Made by a program: the position numbers and the translations under genes
In this document: positions 7,841 to 14,587 of the stretch, one piece after another
Layout: every line of letters starts with the position of its first letter
How positions within the stretch are numbered: the stretch's first letter is position 1
The notes under the pieces: model-generated
The model's database searches: none
Told to the model about the DNA's origin: nothing
The model's input: the letters and a program-made list of their open reading frames with translations, nothing else
DNA from: Fen-1273 sp035516035
Lineage (GTDB): Bacteria > Bacteroidota > Ignavibacteria > UBA10030 > UBA6906
Length of the DNA stretch: 64,000 nt
Assembly (NCBI GenBank): GCA_035516035.1
Contig: DATJAS010000039.1
Location: 5,791 to 69,790, forward strand
Direction of reading: 5' to 3'

Positions 7841-8680
7841 ATGAGTATTCGCCTGGTGTTCCCCCGTTTCCGTCCCGTCGCGCTCTGCGCGGGCGTGCTG
7901 TGTGCGCTGGCGCTCGCTCCCCTGCTTCTCTCGTCGCGGTCCGCCGCCCAGCCTCATGCGCGGAAGATCAACGTCCGGTACGAGAATATTTCGCTCGAGT
8001 TCGACGCTGCGCTGTCGAAAGACTACCTGGCCGAAACCGCTCCCGCGATCCCCCTCGAGGACAAGGACGACAAGCCGGACGGGGTTGCCCCGCGGCACAT
8101 GGTGATCAGCCTGAGGGGATCGTATGCCACGCGGTTGCGCCGTGACGCCTCCTCGGCCTTCGTCATCCCGCGGATCTACGTGTATCCCCTTGCCGATCCC
8201 GGGGACCCGAAGTTCGACGAGGAATTCCCTACGACGCGGCAGGCGGCTGTGGACCTTACCCGGCTCCTGGGGCGCCGCTCCGGGGCGTTTACCGACGAGA
8301 TCCCGTTCCTCCCCTGGTTTGACGAGGACGAGCTGTTTATCGGGAGGAAGAAGTTCGTCCGGTTCAGGAACGGGAGGGGGTTCATGTTTCTGACGCAGTG
8401 CGGCCAGGAATCCTCCGCGGTCAACAACGCCGAGATGCTCTACGTGTTCCAGGGAATGACCGATGACAACGCATGGTACGTCTCCGCGGTGTTTCCCGTA
8501 GCCGCACAGGGCTTCCCCTCCACCGGGAAGATCGACAACGAAGCCGAGTTCAGCGCGCGCTATGCGGGCTACATCCGGCAGACGACTGACCGCCTGAACC
8601 GCCTTCCTGCGCGCCGGTTCACCCCCGATCTGACGCTCCTCGAATCGCTGGTGCGGTCACTGAAAGTCGACCCGCACTGA
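7841..8680 (+). CDS. Secreted protein of unknown function
   Basis: About 279 residues. The frame is open from 7718, but ATG 7841 is preferred because it follows a GGAAGG ribosome binding site and starts a signal peptide (MSIRLVFPRF, then a hydrophobic run CAGVLCALALAPLLL and an SAAQP cleavage region). The mature part is acidic and charged with no recognised domain: RKINVRYENISLEFD, PRIYVYPLADPGDP, a FTDEIPFLPWFDEDELF stretch, and GQESSAVNNAEMLYVFQGMTDDNAWYVSAVFPV. The last block resembles lipoprotein-like domains that describe an expanded molecular response to stress, but I cannot name a family. The CBM9 gene follows 20 bp downstream, so both are likely exported by one operon driven from the promoter at 7794. 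Confidence 0.75.
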   Translation: MSIRLVFPRFRPVALCAGVLCALALAPLLLSSRSAAQPHARKINVRYENISLEFDAALSKDYLAETAPAIPLEDKDDKPDGVAPRHMVISLRGSYATRLRRDASSAFVIPRIYVYPLADPGDPKFDEEFPTTRQAAVDLTRLLGRRSGAFTDEIPFLPWFDEDELFIGRKKFVRFRNGRGFMFLTQCGQESSAVNNAEMLYVFQGMTDDNAWYVSAVFPVAAQGFPSTGKIDNEAEFSARYAGYIRQTTDRLNRLPARRFTPDLTLLESLVRSLKVDPH

Positions 8681-8700
8681 ACGCCCGCGCCATTCACGCC

Positions 8701-9804
8701 ATGTACAGTCCGCACCGATCGCCGGCTCTTTGGCCGCATTTCCCAGCGGTTCTCGCTCTGTGCGCATTCATGGCGCCCGGCGTCAGGGCGCTCGCGGATC
8801 CCCCGGGAGCGCGAATTCCCCGCGGGTACGTCTGCAGGATGGCCGCGGGCGCCATACGCATCGACGGTGTCCTGGACGAGAAGTCATGGCGCGAGGCGCC
8901 GTGGACCGACGATTTCGTCGATATCGAAGGGTCCGTGCGTCCCCGTCCGCGATACCGGACGCGCGCGAAAATGCTCTGGGACGACCAGTACCTCTACATC
9001 GGCGCCGAGCTCCAGGAGCCCCAGGTCTGGGCGACGCTGACGCAGCACGACACGGTGATATTCCGCGACGACGATTTCGAAGTATTCATGGATCCGAACG
9101 GCGACAACCTTGAATATTACGAGATGGAGATGAACGCGCTCAATACGGTCTGGGATCTCTTCCTGGAACACCCCTACAGGGACGGGGGGAAGGCCGACAA
9201 CTCATGGGACATCGTCGGCCTCCGGACCGCGGTCCATATCCGCGGAACGCTGAACATGTGCGCCGACAGGGATACCGGATGGACGGTTGAGATCGCCATG
9301 CCATGGAAGGCACTCGGTCAGTATGCACACCGGCCTGCCCCGCCGGCTTTCGGTGACCAGTGGAGGATCAACTTCTCGCGCGTGGAGTGGGAGCTGGATA
9401 CGACGGGGGGGCGGTGCATGAAAATCCCCGGAAGGAAAGAGGACAACTGGGTCTGGTCCCCCCAGGGGGTGATTGACATGCACCAGCCTGAGATGTGGGG
9501 ATACCTCCAGTTTGGCGGGAAGAACGCATCGCAGGCGTCATTCAGGCCTGATCCGTCAAGGCCCGCGGAGGAAGCGCTGATGGCTGTCTACCATGCGCAG
9601 ATGGCGTTTCGGGCCGCTCATGGACGGTGGGCCGCGAGCATCGGCGAGCTGCAAATCCCCCGCGCGTCGCCGCAGATATTCGCAACATCGCCCGCGGTCT
9701 CGCTCACGTCTGCGGGCTACATTGCCAGTGTGACAATTCGTCTGAAGGGAGGGAAAACGCTTACCTGGTACGTCACACAGGACTCCCGTCTCTGGCACGA
9801 TTGA
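8701..9804 (+). CDS. Secreted CBM9-like carbohydrate-binding protein
   Basis: The 367-residue product has an N-terminal hydrophobic export signal (PHFPAVLALCAFMAPGVRALA). A domain of about 220 residues follows that fits the CBM9-like family: IDGVLDEKSWREAPWTDDF at its start, LWDDQYLYIGAELQEP, IFRDDDFEVFMDPNGD, a NALNTVWDL strand and DTGWTVEIAMPW. CBM9 domains bind sugar reducing ends, and stand-alone CBM9-like proteins of this layout are common beside glycan-degrading loci. The C-terminal 90 residues form a small alpha/beta tail with no recognised match. It lies 20 bp after the preceding secreted gene and ends in the -35 region of the next promoter. It is probably a periplasmic or surface glycan-binding protein linked to the hydrolases downstream. 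Confidence 0.82.
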   Translation: MYSPHRSPALWPHFPAVLALCAFMAPGVRALADPPGARIPRGYVCRMAAGAIRIDGVLDEKSWREAPWTDDFVDIEGSVRPRPRYRTRAKMLWDDQYLYIGAELQEPQVWATLTQHDTVIFRDDDFEVFMDPNGDNLEYYEMEMNALNTVWDLFLEHPYRDGGKADNSWDIVGLRTAVHIRGTLNMCADRDTGWTVEIAMPWKALGQYAHRPAPPAFGDQWRINFSRVEWELDTTGGRCMKIPGRKEDNWVWSPQGVIDMHQPEMWGYLQFGGKNASQASFRPDPSRPAEEALMAVYHAQMAFRAAHGRWAASIGELQIPRASPQIFATSPAVSLTSAGYIASVTIRLKGGKTLTWYVTQDSRLWHD

Positions 9805-9829
9805 CGTACGGCCGGAATTTTCTTATATT
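9801..9829 (+). promoter_or_regulatory. Sigma70-like promoter for the hydroxylase gene at 9868
   Basis: TTGACG at 9801-9806 and TATATT at 9824-9829 with a 17-bp spacer. The -35 box overlaps the stop codon of the CBM9 gene, so the hydroxylase can be expressed independently of it. Confidence 0.6.
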
Positions 9830-9867
9830 TTCGGTAGTTTATAGTATAGAATCGTTCGAGGTGTCCA

Positions 9868-10518
9868 ATGGCCAAGCTTTTTGTATCCAACAAGGACGAA
9901 TCCGCGCGCCTCTTTCATAGCTCGTTCCTGGAGCTGTTCACACACGTCCACTGGAGCGTGCCGATCATCGTCTACCTCCCCGTCGTCGTCTACTCCGTGT
10001 ACGTCACGTCGACATACGGAGCGATCGGCGCTTCAAGCGTGATACTCCTGTTCGTGGCGGGTCTCGTCGTCTGGACCCTTGCCGAGTACCTCCTCCACAG
10101 GTTCGTGTTTCACTACGAGCCGAAGAGCGGCTGGGGCAAGCGCCTCCACTTCCTCATGCACGGCGTGCACCATGACTACCCGCAGGACTCGAAGAGGCTG
10201 GTGATGCCCCCGGTGGTGAGCATACCCCTGGCTCTCCTTTTCCTGGGCGCGTTCATTCTTATCCTCCCTGCGGCCTCCGTCGGGGCTGTGTTTGGGGGAT
10301 TTATCTTCGGGTACATCTGCTACGACGAGATTCACTACGCCACGCACCATGCCCCGATGAAGGGGAAGCTGGGGCTCTGGTTGAAGCACCACCACGTCAG
10401 GCACCACTACCTCGATCCGGGACGCGGGTTCGGCGTCAGCTCGCCGATCTGGGACTATGTCTTCGGCACGATGTACAGCGAAAAAGAAGACCTCTCCGTG
10501 GAGGGGAAAGAAATCTGA
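9868..10518 (+). CDS. Fatty acid hydroxylase / sterol desaturase superfamily membrane protein
   Basis: 216 residues with about four membrane segments (IIVYLPVVVYSVYV, VILLFVAGLVVWTLAEYLL, IPLALLFLGAFILIL, AVFGGFIFGYICY). The eight-histidine di-iron pattern of the superfamily is complete: HRFVFH, HGVHHD, HYATHH and KHHHVRHH. These integral membrane oxygenases hydroxylate or desaturate lipids; the close fit of spacing to fungal/bacterial FA2H-type 2-hydroxylases suggests hydroxylation of a fatty acyl or sphingolipid chain, but the substrate is not shown by the sequence. It needs molecular oxygen, so its presence beside a glycyl-radical enzyme suggests a facultative rather than strictly anaerobic host. 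It has its own promoter (9801-9829) and converges on the GH89 gene with only 6 bp between stops. Confidence 0.88.
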   Translation: MAKLFVSNKDESARLFHSSFLELFTHVHWSVPIIVYLPVVVYSVYVTSTYGAIGASSVILLFVAGLVVWTLAEYLLHRFVFHYEPKSGWGKRLHFLMHGVHHDYPQDSKRLVMPPVVSIPLALLFLGAFILILPAASVGAVFGGFIFGYICYDEIHYATHHAPMKGKLGLWLKHHHVRHHYLDPGRGFGVSSPIWDYVFGTMYSEKEDLSVEGKEI

Positions 10519-10524
10519 CCTGAC

Positions 10525-13404
10525 TTACTTTGTCAGGAACCATCTGGCCGGGGGTATCTGCTCTTCAGGTACCCCCGGTCCTGCATAGCGAAGCTCCACG
10601 CTCTTTGCGCCTCCCTGCTGTATGTAGCTCAACGTGACGGGATGCTTCCCGGCATCCAGATTCAGAGACGTCCGGCGTTCCTGGTACCCGTGCAGTCCCC
10701 CGTTATCAATGACCTGCTTGCTGTCAATCAGGAGCCTGGAGCCGTCGTCAGACCCGAGGACGAACGAGTAGACCCCCGGGGTGGTGATTTGCAGGAGCGC
10801 GCTGAACTGGACGCCGAAATATTCTGTGCTGTTCGGGACGTCCTGGAGCGACAACGTGTATGTGACCCCGCGACGGGCGACAACGACCGTATCGAAGTCG
10901 GGGATGTCGTGCCACTCTCCCTCGTAGTACCTGAATGAGATCCCGTTGGAGCCCTTGCGCACGGCGGAATATGTCCTGGAGGCGGTGAAACTCGGGAATC
11001 CGGAGACGCCGAAGGCCCTTGCCTTTACCGTGGCGTCGCCGGCGAGGAAGAGGGGCGCCGTGTAGCGTGGGGACTGAGCGTTCGGCTGCGTCCCGTCGAG
11101 CGTGTACCGTATCACCGCACCGGGCGTAGAGGAACGGATTTCAACGCGGAGCGATTCCGCCGCGTCAAACACACGCGCCTCCGGCAGGATGACGGGCTCC
11201 GGGGTGAGAGCCGATTCCCTGCCGGCCTCGACGATCATCGCGCGCGCCGCCCCGGGAGGGTTATCGAGGACCACCGGGGGAATGAGCGTCGTCTGCTTCG
11301 TCCATGCATTCTCCCAGTCTGCCAGCTCCTCCGGCCTGACGACGCCTCCCGGCGGCATTGCGCGGAGCAGCTCGAAATACCTCCTCCAGCGTGCTTCGTA
11401 GAAGTCGCGGACAAGGCCGCTCCACATTTTCGACGCATAGTCGAACAGCTCCGGACCTCCCCAGACGGTGATCTGCATCCTCGCATTTTCCTCGTAGAGC
11501 GCGGAATCGCGGGCGTTCGTTCCCCATGAGCGGGCGTCCCCGATCCAGCGCTCCAGTCTCCTGTCCTCGCGGCTGTTCAGGAGCGCGTCGATATCGTCCA
11601 TGAGCCTGAACGCCTGGGCCGCCAGCGTGTCGCGAAGCTCGGGCATTCCCTCATCGTGGGCGCGTACGGCGTCGCGCAGCCGCTCGTCGACGGCGCCGCC
11701 GAGCGCCTGTGATGCAATCTCCACGGCGTCTGCGGCGTAGAGTGGGCTGGCCTTCATCGAATCCGCGACGGAGAGAAATGTCCTGGCTGCGGCCATGAAT
11801 GCCGGGGAGACATCCACGTTGCCTTCGACGCCGCGCCGGGGGCGGAGCTGGAACGCGTGACGGATATTGGTCGCCCCGTGCGCATATGCCGACCCTGCGA
11901 GGAGCGTCCATGCCCTTCCGAGCGCGGCGGGGACTGTGCCATAGCGCGAGAGGGCGTACGCCGGGAGCCACCGGGAGAGATCGATCGGCGCGCGCGACCA
12001 GTACATATCCGTGTTCAGCTCGTACACGACGTCGTTGTTCTCGATCCCTTCGGGCGCGAGTCCGATTCCCTCGAGTCTCCCACGCGCCGGGCTGTTAAGC
12101 GCGGAAGCGGGATCGGTTGCCGCAAACTCCAGGTTCCCGTTGAGAGGGTTGTTCCCGCCGAAGTTGTGTATGATGCTGTATATCCACTGCTTGCCGTAAA
12201 ACGCCTCCTGCGCTTTCCAGCCGTGCCAGAGTTCGTTGGCCAGGTCTAGTATCACCATCCGATCGTCCGGCACGCGGCTGAGGAATGCACGCACCGAAGG
12301 CTTGTCCCAGAATGTCCTGTCGTTGTAGAAGAGCCACCCCTGCATCACCCAGGTGCCCTGCGGATCCCCTGCAATGATGGATGAGTACACCGCCTCGCCG
12401 AACTCCGCCAGCTCCCGGTAGCGCGCAGTGTCGGAGACCGGTACCTGAAGCTCGTTGAAGCTGTCGGCCAGGTAGTAATGGTCGGTACCGAACATCTTCC
12501 TGTACGCAGCGAGAAACCTGGTCCCGATCTCGCGGAAAAGGGGAGAGGTGGGTGACAGGATGTGCGTCCGTTCATCCTGCGGAAAACCGCCCCAGGCGGC
12601 GAGATCATAAATGCGCGCCTCGGGATGGAGCCTCCTGAACTGGGCTGGCACAAAGCCTGAGAATGCAGGCACGACGGGGATCATGCCCAGCGACCGCATC
12701 CGGGCGAGTATCTTCTTCTGGAGAGAGGCCTGCCCGTCGATCCACCCCTGCGGCAGTGGTCCGCCGTGTCCGTTCACGTTTCCCATCCTGTGCCACGGCA
12801 AGAATGCCGGCCCGGTGAAAAACCCGTCCAGGTCCTGGCCGGTGAGCCCCATCGACTCCCAGACTTTCTGCCAGACCGCTTCCTGCCCGGTCATGGCCAG
12901 GGGCATGGAGATCCCGTGGAGTGCCATCCAGTCTATCTCTTTCTCCCATCTCTTCCAGTCCCACCAGACTGTCGTGTACCCGAACGTGCAGACGTTGTAG
13001 AACTGCCTGTACCGGTACGGCGTGACGACGCGCGTTCGTAGATAGTCGGGTAGCTGCGATGGAAGATCGAGATGCGAGCCGCTCCACGTCACCTGGCAAT
13101 TGCAGGCATTGCGAAGGTAGTGGTAGAAACCCCTGCTCAGTGCCAGCGCCCCCGAGCCTTTGATCGTGACAGTGCCCGCGTGGGCTTCAACCTCGAAGAC
13201 GTCCTTCCCCCCTTCCTGGCCGATGTTCTCCAGGTGGAATGAAGAGGCGCGGTCCTTAATCGTCCGCTTGATGAGCCACTCCGCCGCGGTAACGGCGGAG
13301 CGTTGCCGCGACGTCTGGGCGGGCAGCTCCCGGGGTGCGATGACCAGCAGGAGTGCGGCGATGACTGTCAGGTGTGTGACGATGACTGTCAGGTGTGTGC
13401 GCAT
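10525..13404 (-). CDS. Alpha-N-acetylglucosaminidase (GH89, NAGLU-like) with CHB_HEX_C and PA14-like modules
   Basis: About 959 residues. A signal peptide is followed by the NAGLU N-terminal and TIM-barrel domains of GH89: WDWKRWEKEIDWMALHGI, MPLAMTGQEAVWQKV, YYLADSFNEL with a likely catalytic Glu, and VYELNTDMYW. GH89 enzymes remove terminal alpha-GlcNAc, as found in heparan sulfate and in some mucin glycans. From about residue 740 there is a chitobiase C-terminal-like sandwich (IRYTLDGTQPNAQSPRY) and then a PA14-like module (GVYSFVLGSDDGSRLLID). The GH20 enzyme further on has the same tail order. ATG 13404 is preferred to 13434 because the latter lies inside a dispersed repeat. A 21-bp tandem duplication (13360-13401) repeats part of the signal peptide. 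Confidence 0.9.
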   Translation of the reverse strand: MRTHLTVIVTHLTVIAALLLVIAPRELPAQTSRQRSAVTAAEWLIKRTIKDRASSFHLENIGQEGGKDVFEVEAHAGTVTIKGSGALALSRGFYHYLRNACNCQVTWSGSHLDLPSQLPDYLRTRVVTPYRYRQFYNVCTFGYTTVWWDWKRWEKEIDWMALHGISMPLAMTGQEAVWQKVWESMGLTGQDLDGFFTGPAFLPWHRMGNVNGHGGPLPQGWIDGQASLQKKILARMRSLGMIPVVPAFSGFVPAQFRRLHPEARIYDLAAWGGFPQDERTHILSPTSPLFREIGTRFLAAYRKMFGTDHYYLADSFNELQVPVSDTARYRELAEFGEAVYSSIIAGDPQGTWVMQGWLFYNDRTFWDKPSVRAFLSRVPDDRMVILDLANELWHGWKAQEAFYGKQWIYSIIHNFGGNNPLNGNLEFAATDPASALNSPARGRLEGIGLAPEGIENNDVVYELNTDMYWSRAPIDLSRWLPAYALSRYGTVPAALGRAWTLLAGSAYAHGATNIRHAFQLRPRRGVEGNVDVSPAFMAAARTFLSVADSMKASPLYAADAVEIASQALGGAVDERLRDAVRAHDEGMPELRDTLAAQAFRLMDDIDALLNSREDRRLERWIGDARSWGTNARDSALYEENARMQITVWGGPELFDYASKMWSGLVRDFYEARWRRYFELLRAMPPGGVVRPEELADWENAWTKQTTLIPPVVLDNPPGAARAMIVEAGRESALTPEPVILPEARVFDAAESLRVEIRSSTPGAVIRYTLDGTQPNAQSPRYTAPLFLAGDATVKARAFGVSGFPSFTASRTYSAVRKGSNGISFRYYEGEWHDIPDFDTVVVARRGVTYTLSLQDVPNSTEYFGVQFSALLQITTPGVYSFVLGSDDGSRLLIDSKQVIDNGGLHGYQERRTSLNLDAGKHPVTLSYIQQGGAKSVELRYAGPGVPEEQIPPARWFLTK
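13360..13401. repeat. 21-bp tandem duplication within GH89 signal peptide
   Basis: Copies at 13360-13380 and 13381-13401 are nearly identical (GATGACTGTCAGGTGTGTG core). On the minus strand they encode THLTVIV followed by THLTVIA, lengthening the signal peptide's N-region by seven residues. Confidence 0.8.
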
Positions 13405-13428
13405 GATCTGATTGATGTGAATGTGACC

Positions 13429-13460
13429 CGTCATTGCGAGCGCTTTTTGCGAAGCAATCT
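13429..13460. repeat. Dispersed GTCATTGCGAG/GCAATCT repeat, copy 1
   Basis: CGTCATTGCGAG at 13429-13440 and GCGAAGCAATCT ending at 13460 enclose a short spacer. It is a minimal single unit of the family described at 14436, 43219, 46437, 50373 and 63758. It lies upstream of the GH89 gene and is the only copy at a 5' side. Confidence 0.75.
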
Positions 13461-13624
13461 AACGAAATCTCCCCCTCTTTTTCAATGTGGATCGTGCAAA
13501 CAGTGGATCGCGCAAACTACTCGAGCGAGTTGAACGCCTCATTCTATTTGAGTATCTTCCCCCGTGCGCGCCCCCGTCGTCTCACCTCAGCGCTCACCCT
13601 CACGTCACCGGAAGCCGCAAAGTG

Positions 13625-14437
13625 ATGCACCTCAGGGTCCTGGGAAGCTCGAGCGCGGGCAACTGCACGCTGATCTGGAACAGCGAATCCACCGTTATGG
13701 TGGACTGCGGGTTCGGGCGCACGTACATGCGGTCCAGTCTCGAATCACTCGACCTCGACATACCCCCACTGGCGGGACTCCTGGTCACGCACGCGCACGG
13801 GGATCACGTCAACGACGCGTCTGTCGACCTTCTTGTCCAGAACCGCATCCCGGTCGTCGTCCGCCGCGAGCTTACGAAGCATCTCCGCAGGATGTACCCT
13901 TCCATGCGGCGCGCTGCGAAAGAAGGACTTCTTGTCGAGCTTGCCCCGGGCGGGGGGACAGTCGGCTCTCTCGCCGTGGATTCATTCCCCGTGCATCATG
14001 ATTCACCAGGGGGATGCTTCGGTTTCGGGGTGACGGATGGCTCTGCGACGACTCCGGTGCGTGTCGCCATTGCAACTGACCTCGGATTTACGGAGGAGGA
14101 ACTGGTCGAGCGATTCCGGGATACCCGGGCCGTCGTCATCGAATCAAACCACGACGTCAGGATGCTGGAGAACTCCGGGCGTCCAGAATGGCTGAAAAAG
14201 AGGATCCGCGAAATCGGCCATCTCTCCAATGACCAGTGCGCCGAATTCGTCGGGGCAGTCGTGCGCACCAGTGCCCGGCCCCCGGCGGCGGTTGTCCTCG
14301 CCCATATCAGCCAGCAGTGCAACACGAACGAGCTGGCCGAGCGGGCGACGGCCGGGGCGCTCACGCGGGACGGGTTCTCATCCGTGCGCGTGGTCCAGAC
14401 GTTCCAGGCGCGACCTTCGGAGATCGTGGCGGTCTAG
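13625..14437 (+). CDS. MBL-fold metallo-hydrolase (YycJ/WalJ-like)
   Basis: About 270 residues with the metallo-beta-lactamase fold. MHLRVLGSSSAGNCTLI at the N-terminus and the metal motif HAHGDHVND are those of the YycJ/WalJ branch, followed by PVHHDSPGGCFGF, the ATDLG strand with its Asp, ESNHDVRML and LAHISQQCN. WalJ-type proteins are thought to act as 5' exonucleases or phosphodiesterases. The frame is open from 13487, but the upstream part lies in repeat-like non-coding sequence; the start is GTG 13622 or ATG 13625, both within range of GGAAG at about 13609. The stop codon TAG overlaps the first bases of a dispersed repeat (AGATTGC). No link to the flanking glycosidase genes is obvious. 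Confidence 0.85.
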   Translation: MHLRVLGSSSAGNCTLIWNSESTVMVDCGFGRTYMRSSLESLDLDIPPLAGLLVTHAHGDHVNDASVDLLVQNRIPVVVRRELTKHLRRMYPSMRRAAKEGLLVELAPGGGTVGSLAVDSFPVHHDSPGGCFGFGVTDGSATTPVRVAIATDLGFTEEELVERFRDTRAVVIESNHDVRMLENSGRPEWLKKRIREIGHLSNDQCAEFVGAVVRTSARPPAAVVLAHISQQCNTNELAERATAGALTRDGFSSVRVVQTFQARPSEIVAV

Positions 14438-14534
14438 ATTGCTTCGTTGCAATAAACGCTCCTCGCAATGACTGTCATTGCGAGCGAAGTCCGTTCTTTG
14501 GACCACGCCGTTCTCTGGCGTGGCGAAGCAATCT
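14436..14534. repeat. Dispersed GTCATTGCGAG/GCAATCT repeat, copy 2 (double, head-to-head)
   Basis: An inverted unit (AGATTGCTTCG...CGCAATGAC, 14436-14471) is joined to a forward unit (GTCATTGCGAG...GCGAAGCAATCT, 14474-14534). The forward unit holds two small hairpins, GTCCGTTCTTTGGAC and CACGCCGTTCTCTGGCGTG, which recur in the copy at 50373. The element begins inside the stop codon of the MBL gene. Confidence 0.8.
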
Positions 14535-14587
14535 CGCGGTTTCTGTGGCTATTGTCCATCCTCTATTCTACATTGTCCGTTGGTTTA

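Noticed and set aside
5901..7844. 647-residue open frame on the plus strand across the corrinoid operon
   Set aside because: It is antisense to three well-supported genes, is rich in Arg/Gly/Pro/His as GC-rich shadow frames are, and has no ribosome binding site or domain.
14468..14587. N-terminal extension of the clan GH-D enzyme
   Set aside because: It translates the dispersed repeat and precedes the signal peptide; a start at 14588 or 14594 fits export.
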